NCBI GenBank assembly: GCA_964575235.1
Contig: CAZNQG010000060.1
Coordinates: forward strand, 1 to 19,890
DNA from: SM23-62 sp964575235
Lineage (GTDB): Bacteria > Bacteroidota > Bacteroidia > Bacteroidales > SM23-62
Length of the DNA: 19,890 nucleotides
Reading direction: 5' to 3'
This document shows positions 1 through 8,020 of the stretch, piece after piece (the stretch's first letter is position 1; each line of letters begins with the position of its first letter). The position numbers and the translations under genes were made by a program. The notes below the pieces were generated by a model that had not been told where the DNA came from, did no database searches, and saw nothing but the letters and a program-made list of their open reading frames with translations.

Positions 1-727
1 CAAGCGCACCGTATAGCTGGGAGAGGGGGTGGACCGTGATCCGGGCTTTCAGCATATCCTCCAGGTATTTTACCACGACCTGGTTCCTGGATACCCCGCC
101 GGTGAACAAAATGCGGCCACCCGGGCTGAAATCGTGGAAAAGCGTGTCGGCCAGGTTCCGTGCAAGTCCCTTGCAAAGCCCGTCGCAAATGGCCCCGGCG
201 GAATATCCTTCCTGCTGGGCATGGATCAGGTCGGTTTTGGCGAAAACCGAGCAACGGGATGCAATTTCGGGCACATTGTCCCGGTTCTCTTCCGCCATGC
301 GGCAGAATTCAGCGATGGAATCGATCTGCAGCCGGCTGGCCTGCTGGTCCAGGAAGCTGCCCGTTCCGGCGGCGCAGGAGGTATTGGTACGGGATGATTC
401 ATATTCGCCTTCGGGGCCGCGGCGGACCAGGAAAAACTTTTCAGCACCCACATGGAGGATGTATGCGGGACCACCGTCCACCGAGCGGCTTGCACGGATC
501 AGGGCGGTCTGTATGTCCGTTGTTTCCAGGCCGGGCATCTCCAGGCGGGAGGATGTGGTCAGCGCGATCCCGGGCTCCAGGGCCGGATCAACGGTTCCGG
601 CCAGCTCCCGCAAACCGTTTCCAATGCGTCCTTCGTGAAATTTATAAAAGGTCCCGGATACCTGCCCGCCCGGGTCAAGCAGGACCGCCGAAATAGACAT
701 GGAGCCAATGTCAATTCCCAGTATCAT
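1..727 (-). CDS. BadF/BadG/BcrA/BcrD-type ATPase, activator of a 2-hydroxyacyl-CoA dehydratase (partial, runs off left edge)
   Basis: Reading the minus strand from ATG at 727 gives 242 codons without a stop up to the window edge, so the C-terminus is missing. It starts MILGIDIGSMSISAVLLD, the phosphate-1 loop of the ASKHA ATPase fold. It continues with NTSCAAGTGSFLDQQ (about 115-129), SRCSVFAKTDLIH (157-169) and ILFTGGVSRNQVV (206-218). In characterised HgdC-type activators, two cysteines in equivalent positions bind the 4Fe-4S cluster bridging the dimer; Cys118 and Cys159 fit. Such proteins use ATP hydrolysis to inject one electron into a partner dehydratase or reductase. The family includes ~260-residue single-domain proteins and ~1,400-residue fusions carrying a second activase and dehydratase-like domains. 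The window cannot tell which this is, so the substrate is unknown. The family call is confident. Confidence 0.9.
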   Translation of the reverse strand, partial: MILGIDIGSMSISAVLLDPGGQVSGTFYKFHEGRIGNGLRELAGTVDPALEPGIALTTSSRLEMPGLETTDIQTALIRASRSVDGGPAYILHVGAEKFFLVRRGPEGEYESSRTNTSCAAGTGSFLDQQASRLQIDSIAEFCRMAEENRDNVPEIASRCSVFAKTDLIHAQQEGYSAGAICDGLCKGLARNLADTLFHDFSPGGRILFTGGVSRNQVVVKYLEDMLKARITVHPLSQLYGAL

Positions 728-812
728 GTGGTTTCATTCGGAATGGTTCGCCGGAAGTCTTCCGGCAGGAGCCGGATGGAAAATTAATAAGAAAAAGCCA
801 TCTTGCTGAAGC

Positions 813-836
813 GGGGAAGGGCTTCCCACATTTTTT
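813..836 (+). terminator. terminator-like hairpin plus T-run in the divergent intergenic region
   Basis: GGGAA (814-818), a four-base loop and TTCCC (823-827) form a short GC-rich stem, followed by ACA and six T (831-836). It has the form of an intrinsic terminator on the plus strand. However, the gene to its left is transcribed away from it on the minus strand, so it would stop only antisense or spurious transcripts before the putative lipA promoter. The stem is short, so this is weak. Confidence 0.25.
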
Positions 837-858
837 AGAATCATTCAAAATAAATGGG

Positions 859-866
859 TATTTTTG
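859..866 (+). promoter_or_regulatory. candidate Bacteroidota -7 box upstream of lipA
   Basis: TATTTTTG matches the Bacteroidota -7 consensus TAnnTTTG exactly. A T-rich stretch (831-836) lies about 22 bases upstream, where the -33 TTTG element would be expected, but there is no exact TTTG. The element is about 113 bases before the lipA start and would leave a leader of roughly 100 bases. It was found by eye only, and such boxes also occur by chance in AT-rich spacers. Confidence 0.35.
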
Positions 867-979
867 GAGCGGGCATATAAAAACCATGAAGCCGCAGGAT
901 CCGGGAGGCATGAAAGAACCGGTAATACGAAATGATCCCCCGGGGTGAACCCGAAGCATGTTAAGAAAATGCGGATGCG

Positions 980-1879
980 ATGAAAAATGTACGACGAATA
1001 GAAAAGAAGCATAATGAGAACGTTTCTGGAGCGACCCGAAGGCTTCCCGATTGGTTCCGGATGGAACGCCCGGCCGGAGTAAATTACAGCAGGCTTAAGA
1101 ATCTCTCCATCAAGAATAACCTGCACACCATCTGCAAGAGCGGCAACTGCCCCAACATAGGGGAGTGCTGGAACGCGGGGACGGCCACCTTCATGATCCT
1201 GGGGGACATATGCACAAGGGCGTGCAAGTTCTGTTCCGTGAAGACGGGCCGGCCTTTGCCGGTGGACTGGGACGAGCCCCGGCGGCTGGCGGAATCCATC
1301 CGGGCGCTGGGCCTGCGGCACTGCGTGATCACCTCGGTTGACCGGGATGACCTGGAGGACGGGGGGGCGGAATTCTGGGCTGCCACGGTGCAGGAAATCC
1401 GGAAACTCAACCCGGGACTCACCCTGGAAACCCTTATACCGGACTTCAGGGGAAACTTGCAAGATGCGCAGAAGGTTATCGATGCCGGTCCCGAGGTTAT
1501 ATCCCATAACCTGGAGACCGTCCGGCGGATCACTCCCCGGATAAGGAGCCTGAACCGCTACGAGACCAGCCTCGGGGTTGTCCGGCACATCGCTTCCTCC
1601 GGCAGGGCCGTACCCAAATCCGGCATCATGCTGGGACTGGGCGAGACCCGGGAAGAAGTCCTGGAAACCATGGAAGACCTTCGCCGCGCAGGTTGCAGGG
1701 TGCTTACCATCGGGCAGTACCTTCAGCCCACCCGGGCGAACCATCCCGTTAAGGAATACATAAACCCCGGCACCTTCAAGGAATATGAACGGATCGGCCT
1801 GGAAATGGGATTTCGCTTCGTAGAAAGCAGTCCCCTGGTCCGTTCCTCCTACCACGCCGAGCGGCATGTGAACGCATAG
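980..1879 (+). CDS. lipA: lipoyl synthase (radical SAM)
   Basis: LipA inserts two sulfur atoms into octanoyl groups on lipoyl carrier domains (2-oxoacid dehydrogenase E2 subunits, glycine cleavage H protein) in the cytoplasm. The 299-residue protein has the family's usual length. The auxiliary cluster motif CX4CX5C is Cys52, Cys57 and Cys63 (CKSGNCPNIGEC). The radical-SAM motif CX3CX2C is Cys78, Cys82 and Cys85 (CTRACKFC). The C-terminal RSSYHA (288-293) carries the serine known to ligate the auxiliary cluster. Conserved blocks ITSVDRDDLEDGGA, VISHNLETV and GIMLGLGET are present. The ATG gives a typical N-terminus, although no strong Shine-Dalgarno is visible. The matching octanoyltransferase gene lipB lies 13 kb away at 15325 rather than adjacent. 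It ends in TAG. Confidence 0.98.
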   Translation: MKNVRRIEKKHNENVSGATRRLPDWFRMERPAGVNYSRLKNLSIKNNLHTICKSGNCPNIGECWNAGTATFMILGDICTRACKFCSVKTGRPLPVDWDEPRRLAESIRALGLRHCVITSVDRDDLEDGGAEFWAATVQEIRKLNPGLTLETLIPDFRGNLQDAQKVIDAGPEVISHNLETVRRITPRIRSLNRYETSLGVVRHIASSGRAVPKSGIMLGLGETREEVLETMEDLRRAGCRVLTIGQYLQPTRANHPVKEYINPGTFKEYERIGLEMGFRFVESSPLVRSSYHAERHVNA

Positions 1880-2051
1880 GCGGAATTACTCATTACACCG
1901 TTTAGACCAGGCGTTCAAACCGCTACGCAGGCCCTGAAGTTCACGACCGTGTAAAATCCCGGTTCGCAACATGAATTTGCGGATTCAGTACATTCTTAGA
2001 TGAATTTCAGCAGGGAAAGCTGTAACATTACTAAAACCAAATATCCCGTTT

Positions 2052-4424
2052 ATGCTGAAAAACTATTTCCTGACCGCACTCCGGAACATCCTGCGCCATA
2101 AAAGCTTTTCCCTGATCAACATATTGGGACTTGCCCTGAGCATGTCCGTCTGCCTTTTGATCATACTGATCCTGGTTGACCAGTACAGATACGATAATTT
2201 TCACAAGGACAGGGACCGAATATACAGGGTACTTACCAACAATGAGCTATCGGACGACGTGTTCACCTTGTATGCGACAACTGCATTTCCAATGGCTTCC
2301 TGCCTGGAAGATAATTATCCTGTTGTTGAAAGGGCTGCGACCATCTACAGGGACTTCGGGGGCGGGGACGGCAGGGCTGCCAACAAGGTCATTAACATAG
2401 AATTGCTGCAGGTGGACGATGGTTTTTTCAGGATATTCAATTTTCCCCTTGAGGGGACGGACCGGGAGCATGCCTTGGATGATCCCAATTCGATCATCCT
2501 GACCGAAGAGACGGCTGAAAAGTTTTTTGGCGACAGCGATCCGATCGGTCAGCCCTTTGCCGTTGATTCGGTCGGGCAGTACATCGTATCCGGCATCGTG
2601 CCCCGCAACGATTTTAAGTCACACATCCAGTTTGATGCGCTTGTTTCGGTCAAAAGCATGAAGCGGGACATGAGCGAAAACTGGAACAACATTTATGCGT
2701 CCTATGCCTACGTTCTGTTGAAGGAAGGGGCGGTGCCTCAGGATTTGGACCTGCCCTTCGAAACGATACGAAAAGAGCGGTATTCCGGGGATCCGGAAAG
2801 GGATTTTTCATTCCGGCTCCAGGAACTCGACGAGATTGTGCCCGGTCCCCTGCTCGGGAATGAACTGGGATTCTACCTGCCGCGGATGGTGGTTATTTTC
2901 ATGGTTGTGCTGGCTCTGGTGCTTATTCTTACCTCCGCTTTTAACTACACCAATATGTCGCTTGCCAAAGCCCTTACCCGGGCAAGGGAGATCGGGGTCC
3001 GGAAAGTGGCCGGGGCCCTCAGGTCCCAGGTGCTTGTTCAGTTCCTTGCGGAATCCCTGCTTTCCTCCCTGCTGGCCCTCCTGCTGGCCTATGTCATCCT
3101 GCAATTTCTCACACCTGCTTTCGTTGGAATGAAATTCATGAGCTTCCTGGAGATCAGTCCACGTGAAAACCTTACCGTCTATGCCTGCTTCCTTCTGTTT
3201 GCCATTCTCACAGGTATTGTGGCAGGACTGATACCGGCATTTTACATGTCGACCTTCAACCCGGTCTCGGTTTTCAAGGATACCTTCGGCATCCGGATCC
3301 TCAGCCGGATGTTTCTCAGAAAATTCCTGGTCGTCGCACAGTTCTCGGTATCCATCATTCTATTTATCACCATTGTTCTGCTTTACAGGCAGCTCCGTTA
3401 TTTCATGAACACGGACTATGGTTTCCAGAAAGAGAATATACTGAATGTCCAGCTTCAGGGGAATGACTGGGAACGGCTGAAAACGGAATTGTCCTATATA
3501 CCTGAAGTTGAGCAAATCGCATGGGCATCGCACATACCCGCAATAGGTAATATGTGGAACGATGAAGCATACCTGGATGATGAGGAAGATAAATTCGACC
3601 TGGCCTACTTCTGCGTTGATCCAAATTACATGGAAGTCCTTGAACTGAATCTCCTTGCGGGAACCAACCTTCCGGAAAATCCCGGCACCGGCGGAGAAAA
3701 ATACATCATTTTGAATGAAACAGCCGTTGAGAAGTTTGGTTTCCAGGACCCGCAAGCTGCACTCCAACAGACCATTACCATCGACGATTCCCTTCTGCTG
3801 AAGGTGATCGGCGTGATGGAGGATTATCATTATTTCGCCATGTTCTCCAGGATCGGTCCAATGGGACTGCGTTACCGGCCAGGCAGTTTCAACTACGCCC
3901 ATCTCAAGGTCCGTTCCGCGGACATACCCTCGACCATGAGAAAAATTGAAAAAGCCTGGGAGAAGGTGGACCCGGACCGGGAAATGAAGGCCGAGTTCAT
4001 GGACCGGGAAATCAGGGAGTACTATACGCTGTTCGGTGATATCCTGTGGATGGTGGGTTTTGCCTGCCTGCTGGCCATTCTTATTGCCTGCATGGGACTT
4101 TTCGGCATGGCCGCCTACAGCACCGAAAGCCGGATCAAGGAAATCGGGATCCGCAAGGCTCTGGGGGCGAAAAGCTCGGACATTGCCTACATCGTTTCCA
4201 GATCCTACATCCGCCTGATCGGGATTGCGATCCTGATAGCGCTTCCGATCTCGTATTTTGGGAACAATCTCTGGCTGCAAAACTTCACATACAGGGTGAA
4301 ATTCGGGGCGGGTTCACTCCTGCTGGGGGCCCTTTTCATCATCGCCGTGAGTTTCCTGACCATCCTGTCCCAGACCCTGAAGGCGTCAGGGCAGAATCCA
4401 GTGGATTCACTGCGGTACGAGTAG
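2052..4424 (+). CDS. FtsX/MacB-family ABC transporter permease (two FtsX domains)
   Basis: This is a 790-residue inner-membrane permease with two MacB-type periplasmic domains and two FtsX domains. Hydrophobic segments suggest eight helices: about 21-42, 278-298, 330-353, 374-399, 424-445, 665-688, 718-737 and 755-775. Each FtsX half carries the signature after its first helix: RAREIGVRKVAGA (310-322) and SRIKEIGIRKALGAK (from 693). In the MacB/LolCDE superfamily such proteins work with a cytoplasmic ATPase to drive mechanotransmission, peptide or lipoprotein export; here no ATPase gene is adjacent. Stand-alone copies of this size are very common in Bacteroidota and largely uncharacterised, so the substrate is unknown. 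The ATG starts a typical N-terminus (MLKNYFLTALRNILRHK). It converges with the next gene, leaving 12 bases between the stops. Confidence 0.93.
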   Translation: MLKNYFLTALRNILRHKSFSLINILGLALSMSVCLLIILILVDQYRYDNFHKDRDRIYRVLTNNELSDDVFTLYATTAFPMASCLEDNYPVVERAATIYRDFGGGDGRAANKVINIELLQVDDGFFRIFNFPLEGTDREHALDDPNSIILTEETAEKFFGDSDPIGQPFAVDSVGQYIVSGIVPRNDFKSHIQFDALVSVKSMKRDMSENWNNIYASYAYVLLKEGAVPQDLDLPFETIRKERYSGDPERDFSFRLQELDEIVPGPLLGNELGFYLPRMVVIFMVVLALVLILTSAFNYTNMSLAKALTRAREIGVRKVAGALRSQVLVQFLAESLLSSLLALLLAYVILQFLTPAFVGMKFMSFLEISPRENLTVYACFLLFAILTGIVAGLIPAFYMSTFNPVSVFKDTFGIRILSRMFLRKFLVVAQFSVSIILFITIVLLYRQLRYFMNTDYGFQKENILNVQLQGNDWERLKTELSYIPEVEQIAWASHIPAIGNMWNDEAYLDDEEDKFDLAYFCVDPNYMEVLELNLLAGTNLPENPGTGGEKYIILNETAVEKFGFQDPQAALQQTITIDDSLLLKVIGVMEDYHYFAMFSRIGPMGLRYRPGSFNYAHLKVRSADIPSTMRKIEKAWEKVDPDREMKAEFMDREIREYYTLFGDILWMVGFACLLAILIACMGLFGMAAYSTESRIKEIGIRKALGAKSSDIAYIVSRSYIRLIGIAILIALPISYFGNNLWLQNFTYRVKFGAGSLLLGALFIIAVSFLTILSQTLKASGQNPVDSLRYE

Positions 4425-4436
4425 ACTTTTCTGGTA

Positions 4437-5753
4437 TTATGCAAACCCGGTATTCAGGTTTTCATGCGCCATGCTGAGAACGGTCCTTACACGGACGCCG
4501 TAGGGGCAGGCTTTTTCGCAGTATCCGGGACAATCACGGCAGACCTCCGCACGCCGTCCCGGAAGTCCCGCGTATTTTTCCATGGCATATTTTTCCTGTC
4601 CCTTGTTCTGGAAATAGTAGTTATACCGCATGATGGTACTGACCTGCACCTGGTGGGGACAGGCGGAAGCACATTCACGGCATCCAAAACGGCAGTTCAG
4701 TGAACCGAAATTCCGGCGGTAGCGGTCCAGCATGGCATCATGCTCCCTGGTCAGCGGCTTGCCGGAGTTTGCTCCCCATCGCTCGATGTCGTTTATGCTT
4801 TTAAAGGGGAGGCAGACCGTATTTGCATCGGGATTGTTGATGACGAACCGGATGGCGGCCTCTTCCAGTTGCTGGTCTTCGTCTCCGTAACCGTGCTCAC
4901 CGAAGTACTCCCTTGCCAGGCGTTTTTCTTCCGTCAGGCGGTTCTGCCAGTCCCTCAGGGTATCGTCCACCCGCTGGTTGCCCTCTTCCATACGCTGGAT
5001 CAGTCCCTGGATGGCCTTGAAGGTGATCATGGGGTTGGATTTCATGATGGCGGTGCCCACCCCATTTTCCGCACAGGCGCGGAGGACCCTCTCTGCCCTT
5101 TCACGGTTCACGAAGTTGTAGGTCATCAGGAAGACATCGAAGCGCCCGTCCTCGACGGCGGACAGAAGGACGGTCTCCAGGTCTTCCTCCGGGGGCAGGT
5201 ACCAGGCCGAGCCGTGGCATGAAACGCCCACGTATCTGACCCTCCCTTCGGATTTCAGTTGCTCCATGGCCCCGTGGAATGCCTCGTCCTTCAGGATTCT
5301 TGTGTTTTCAGCCCCGTGCAGCATCACGCAGTCAACGTAATCCGAGTCCAGCCTCTCCACGGCTTTCCTTACCCTTTCGACAACATCCTGGCGGCTTTTA
5401 TAGGCACCTTCCTCGAAGATCTTGGTACTGATAAAGACCTTTTTCCGGTCGAATTCCTTGATCACCCGCCCGATCATCTTTTCGTTGTTCCCGTTGCCAT
5501 ATTGTTCCGCGGTATCGATGTAATTCATGCCGGCCTCAAGGGCCGCCTTGAGCACCGCCTCGCTCGGTGGGGAACCAATGCCGATGTCCGATACCCGGAA
5601 CCCGGTCCGGCCGAGGGTTTTGTAGGATTTTACGAGTGCTCTTTCCGTCTCATCCTCTTTACGGGCATTTTCCCCCTGTACCAGGAAGGGGGCGGCCATG
5701 GCGCCAAGGGAGGTGTTTCTTAAAAAGGCCCTGCGGTTGAATTGTTTTTTCAT
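4437..5753 (-). CDS. Tat-exported aldo/keto reductase with C-terminal double 4Fe-4S ferredoxin domain
   Basis: A 438-residue oxidoreductase. The N-terminus NRRAFLRNTSLGAMAAPFLV resembles a twin-arginine signal, predicting export of the folded, cofactor-loaded protein. The aldo/keto reductase barrel (about 43-340) has the expected catalytic tetrad: Asp80 and Tyr85 (YIDTAEQYGNGN), Lys111 (ISTKIF) and His146 (CVMLHG). The C-terminus has two cysteine clusters, Cys354/358/361/365 (CRFGCRECASAC) and Cys405/408/412/416 (CRDCPGYCEKAC), consistent with two 4Fe-4S clusters. The combination suggests a flavin- or NAD(P)-independent electron route from the iron-sulfur domain to a carbonyl substrate, but this is inference; the substrate is unknown. 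It lies 24 bases downstream of the menaquinone methyltransferase gene on the same strand, so the two are probably co-transcribed. The domain call is secure and the Tat call probable. Confidence 0.92.
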   Translation of the reverse strand: MKKQFNRRAFLRNTSLGAMAAPFLVQGENARKEDETERALVKSYKTLGRTGFRVSDIGIGSPPSEAVLKAALEAGMNYIDTAEQYGNGNNEKMIGRVIKEFDRKKVFISTKIFEEGAYKSRQDVVERVRKAVERLDSDYVDCVMLHGAENTRILKDEAFHGAMEQLKSEGRVRYVGVSCHGSAWYLPPEEDLETVLLSAVEDGRFDVFLMTYNFVNRERAERVLRACAENGVGTAIMKSNPMITFKAIQGLIQRMEEGNQRVDDTLRDWQNRLTEEKRLAREYFGEHGYGDEDQQLEEAAIRFVINNPDANTVCLPFKSINDIERWGANSGKPLTREHDAMLDRYRRNFGSLNCRFGCRECASACPHQVQVSTIMRYNYYFQNKGQEKYAMEKYAGLPGRRAEVCRDCPGYCEKACPYGVRVRTVLSMAHENLNTGFA

Positions 5754-5777
5754 GGTATTTCAAAGATATTTATTTAA

Positions 5778-6509
5778 CTATTTAATAGCCACAGTCAATC
5801 CCGCTATTCCTCCGCTCAGTGACCGGTGTTCCACCTTGCGGAATCCCCTGTCCATGAGCATTTCCCTGATCTCTTCAGGCGTATGGAAATTCCGCGCCGA
5901 AACCGAAAGGTAACGGTAGGCCTTCCTGTGGCCCGACAGGAGCCCGCCAACGCGACCAACCATAAATTCAAGGTAGATCCGGAAAAGAGTTCGCAGGAAA
6001 CGGTTTCGCGGCTGGCTGCTCTCAATGATCACGAACCTGCCGTTTTTCTTGAGCACCCTGTGGATTTCGTTGAGGAAACGATCGCGGTGCGGGTTCTTAT
6101 ACGTAAGGTTCCGGAAGGCAAATCCGATGCCGATGGCATCCATGGATCCGTCCCCGAAGGGCATGCTTGCCGCATCCCCGTGAATGAATGAGATCCCGTT
6201 AAGGCCCTTTCTGGAGGCTTTCTCCCGGGCAAGCACCAGCATGGGTTCGCTGTAATCCAGTGCATGGAACCGGGCATGCCCGTTGGTCATGCCTGCCATC
6301 CGGACGACCAGGTCACCGGTCCCCGTGCAGAGATCGAGCACGTCCTGAGGATTGCCTGCAAGGCATTCCCCGGCTGCCAGCTTCCGCCAGTGCCTGTCCA
6401 ATCCCATGGTAATGATACGGTTCAGCAGATCGTACCTGGCGGGGACCTCGTGAAACATTTTTTCCAGGGGCCGCCATTTTTTACTGCCATTTTCCCCGGG
6501 AGCATTCAT
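5778..6509 (-). CDS. ubiE: demethylmenaquinone methyltransferase (UbiE/MenG family)
   Basis: This SAM-dependent C-methyltransferase performs the last step of menaquinone synthesis (demethylmenaquinone to menaquinone). The 243-residue reading from ATG 6509 contains KMFHEVPARYDLLNRIIT (17-34), SAM motif I LDLCTGTGDLV (58-68), ALDYSEPML (83-91), GDAASMPF (111-118) and FRNL (132-135), all typical of UbiE. An upstream in-frame start at 6578 would add 23 residues unlike the family. A perfect TATATTTG -7 box at 6528-6535 lies between the two starts, which favours 6509. The aldo/keto reductase gene follows 24 bases downstream. UbiE can also methylate the ubiquinone precursor, but Bacteroidota normally use menaquinone, so menG would be an equally suitable name. 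Confidence 0.95.
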   Translation of the reverse strand: MNAPGENGSKKWRPLEKMFHEVPARYDLLNRIITMGLDRHWRKLAAGECLAGNPQDVLDLCTGTGDLVVRMAGMTNGHARFHALDYSEPMLVLAREKASRKGLNGISFIHGDAASMPFGDGSMDAIGIGFAFRNLTYKNPHRDRFLNEIHRVLKKNGRFVIIESSQPRNRFLRTLFRIYLEFMVGRVGGLLSGHRKAYRYLSVSARNFHTPEEIREMLMDRGFRKVEHRSLSGGIAGLTVAIK

Positions 6510-6527
6510 GACGCATAGATAAGCAAT

Positions 6528-6535
6528 CAAATATA
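6528..6535 (-). promoter_or_regulatory. candidate -7 promoter box for the ubiE/aldo-keto reductase operon
   Basis: The minus strand reads TATATTTG, an exact match to TAnnTTTG. It lies 18 bases before ATG 6509, and about 20 bases further upstream there is a TTGG-like -33 candidate. Transcription would start roughly 10-15 bases before the ATG. This supports the shorter ubiE start, because the longer start would lie upstream of the promoter. No experimental support. Confidence 0.45.
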
Positions 6536-6591
6536 CCCATCGTTTCTTAAAGTTTCCAACCGGATTTGGGAAATTCACCGTGAAAATTTAT

Positions 6592-6599
6592 TAATTTTC
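6592..6599 (+). promoter_or_regulatory. possible promoter of the serine hydrolase gene
   Basis: TAATTTTC matches the Bacteroidota -7 box in 5 of its 6 fixed positions. An exact TTTG (6565-6568) lies 23 bases upstream, slightly longer than usual spacing. It is 50 bases before the ATG at 6650, in the short divergent region shared with ubiE. Confidence 0.3.
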
Positions 6600-6649
6600 A
6601 TCTTCGTTTCAACCGGATCCCATCCCATTCATTGTTAAAACGACGGACC

Positions 6650-8014
6650 ATGAAAACAATACTGAAACGCCTTATCTATATTCTGCTGCTGGGCATACTG
6701 GTTTTCGCCGTTGTCTATGCCTGGCCCAGGGTCCCCATCATCACGGCCTTTGCCGCCAAAGGGATGTGCTCGAGTGTGTTTGTTGCCGGGAAAGACCCGG
6801 AACGCATATCTGCGGAGGACCTGTCCTTCTTCCCGATCAGCCTGGCAAAGGCACAGGTCGATTACGATGAGAGATCCGTTACGGCTAAGGTATTCGGACT
6901 TGCCCGCCGCAAGGCGGTTTTCCGTGACGGACTCGGATCCGTGATCGTGCTGGATACTCCGGAGGAAGAGCTCAGGGCCGATTCCTTTACCATTCCCGAT
7001 CCGGGTTACAGCCAGGATACCATCCCATGGCCCCTGGGGGATGTCCTGCAGGATTCCATGCCGGAGGATGTGGACTACCTGAAACTGGAAGCTGTCCTGG
7101 AGGAAGCAATGGATCCGCCGGGCACGGAACCCCTGAAAAAGACCCTGGGCGTTGCGGTCGTCTATGAAAACATGCTGATCGGGGAAAAGTACCTGGAAGG
7201 CTACGATGCCTGGACCCCGTTTCACGACTGGTCGATGACCAAGAGCCTTACCAGCGCCATGGTCGGGGTGCTGGACGGTGAGGGCAGGATCGACATTACA
7301 GTCCCGGTCGACATACCCGAATGGCAGGGAGACGAACGCAGCCGTACAACGCTGGAGGACCTGCTGCATATGAACAGCGGACTGAAATGGGTGGAGAATT
7401 ATTTTAACATTTCAGAAGCCACCGTAATGCTTATGCAGAGTGATGACATGTTCAACTTCGTGGTCGGGTTGCCCATGGAATACCCGCCCGTGGAAAACTG
7501 GAAATATTCCTGCGGGGATGCAAATCTGGTCTCGGGACTGGTCCGAAGGGCCCTGGACAACGACGAGGAATATTACAGCCTTCCTTATACGAAGATGATG
7601 CACCGCATCGGAATGCTGAACACCCTGATGGAGACCGATGCAGCCGGGAATTTTGTTTCTTCGTCATACAGTTACGGGACCGTGAGGGACTGGGCACGTT
7701 TCGGCCTGCTGTACCTTAACGACGGGGTATTCGAAGGCGATACGGTTCTGCCCCCGGGATGGGTCGAATTTACGCGGCAGGAGGCGCCCAACAGCGAAGG
7801 ACAGTATGCAGCGGGATTCTGGCTGAAAGAGCCCAATCCGCTGAACGATCTGAAAGACGTGCCCGGAGACGTCTATTTTGCCGACGGTTTCCTGGGACAG
7901 AGGGTTTACATCATCCCGTCCAGAAAACTCGTTGTAGTCCGGATGGGATACAGCATGAAGGATTTTAATATGAATGACTTCCTCAGGGAGATCATTGCTG
8001 CATTACCGGAGTGA
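6650..8014 (+). CDS. membrane-anchored beta-lactamase-fold serine hydrolase (class C / COG1680 family)
   Basis: A 454-residue protein with an N-terminal hydrophobic segment (about 6-24) that should act as a membrane anchor or uncleaved signal, placing the enzyme in the periplasm. The serine beta-lactamase/transpeptidase motifs are present: SMTK (Ser195, Lys198), the tyrosine motif KYSCGDANL (Tyr286), and GFLGQ (413-417) before the last strands, which takes the place of the KTG/HxG motif. This pattern matches the esterase/6-aminohexanoate-dimer-hydrolase-like branch rather than true beta-lactamases, so an amidase, esterase or D-aminopeptidase role is more likely than antibiotic resistance. The sequence AKGMCSSVFVAGKDPE after the anchor is a block I recall from Bacteroidota members. 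I chose the ATG at 6650 over an upstream TTG at 6632. The next gene starts 6 bases after the stop. Confidence 0.9.
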   Translation: MKTILKRLIYILLLGILVFAVVYAWPRVPIITAFAAKGMCSSVFVAGKDPERISAEDLSFFPISLAKAQVDYDERSVTAKVFGLARRKAVFRDGLGSVIVLDTPEEELRADSFTIPDPGYSQDTIPWPLGDVLQDSMPEDVDYLKLEAVLEEAMDPPGTEPLKKTLGVAVVYENMLIGEKYLEGYDAWTPFHDWSMTKSLTSAMVGVLDGEGRIDITVPVDIPEWQGDERSRTTLEDLLHMNSGLKWVENYFNISEATVMLMQSDDMFNFVVGLPMEYPPVENWKYSCGDANLVSGLVRRALDNDEEYYSLPYTKMMHRIGMLNTLMETDAAGNFVSSSYSYGTVRDWARFGLLYLNDGVFEGDTVLPPGWVEFTRQEAPNSEGQYAAGFWLKEPNPLNDLKDVPGDVYFADGFLGQRVYIIPSRKLVVVRMGYSMKDFNMNDFLREIIAALPE

Positions 8015-8020
8015 ACTGAA

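Noticed and set aside
845..1867. 340-codon open frame on the minus strand across lipA
   Set aside because: It lies antisense to a certain lipA gene. Its translation is rich in Pro, Gly and Arg with no domain pattern, as expected for a shadow of GC-rich coding sequence.
1905..1965. tRNA-like GTTCAAAC and TTACAC/GTGTAA pairing after lipA
   Set aside because: The T-arm-like stem has a mismatch and a wobble, and no acceptor, D or anticodon arms can be formed, so I read this as chance.
3360..4280. 306-codon open frame on the minus strand inside the permease gene
   Set aside because: It is fully antisense to the FtsX-domain region of the permease and shows no recognisable motif or sensible start context.
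6650..8014. Antibiotic-resistance beta-lactamase
   Set aside because: It has the SxxK and Tyr motifs, but the third motif is GFLGQ rather than KTG, and it has a long extra N-terminal region. It fits the esterase/amidase-like branch better.
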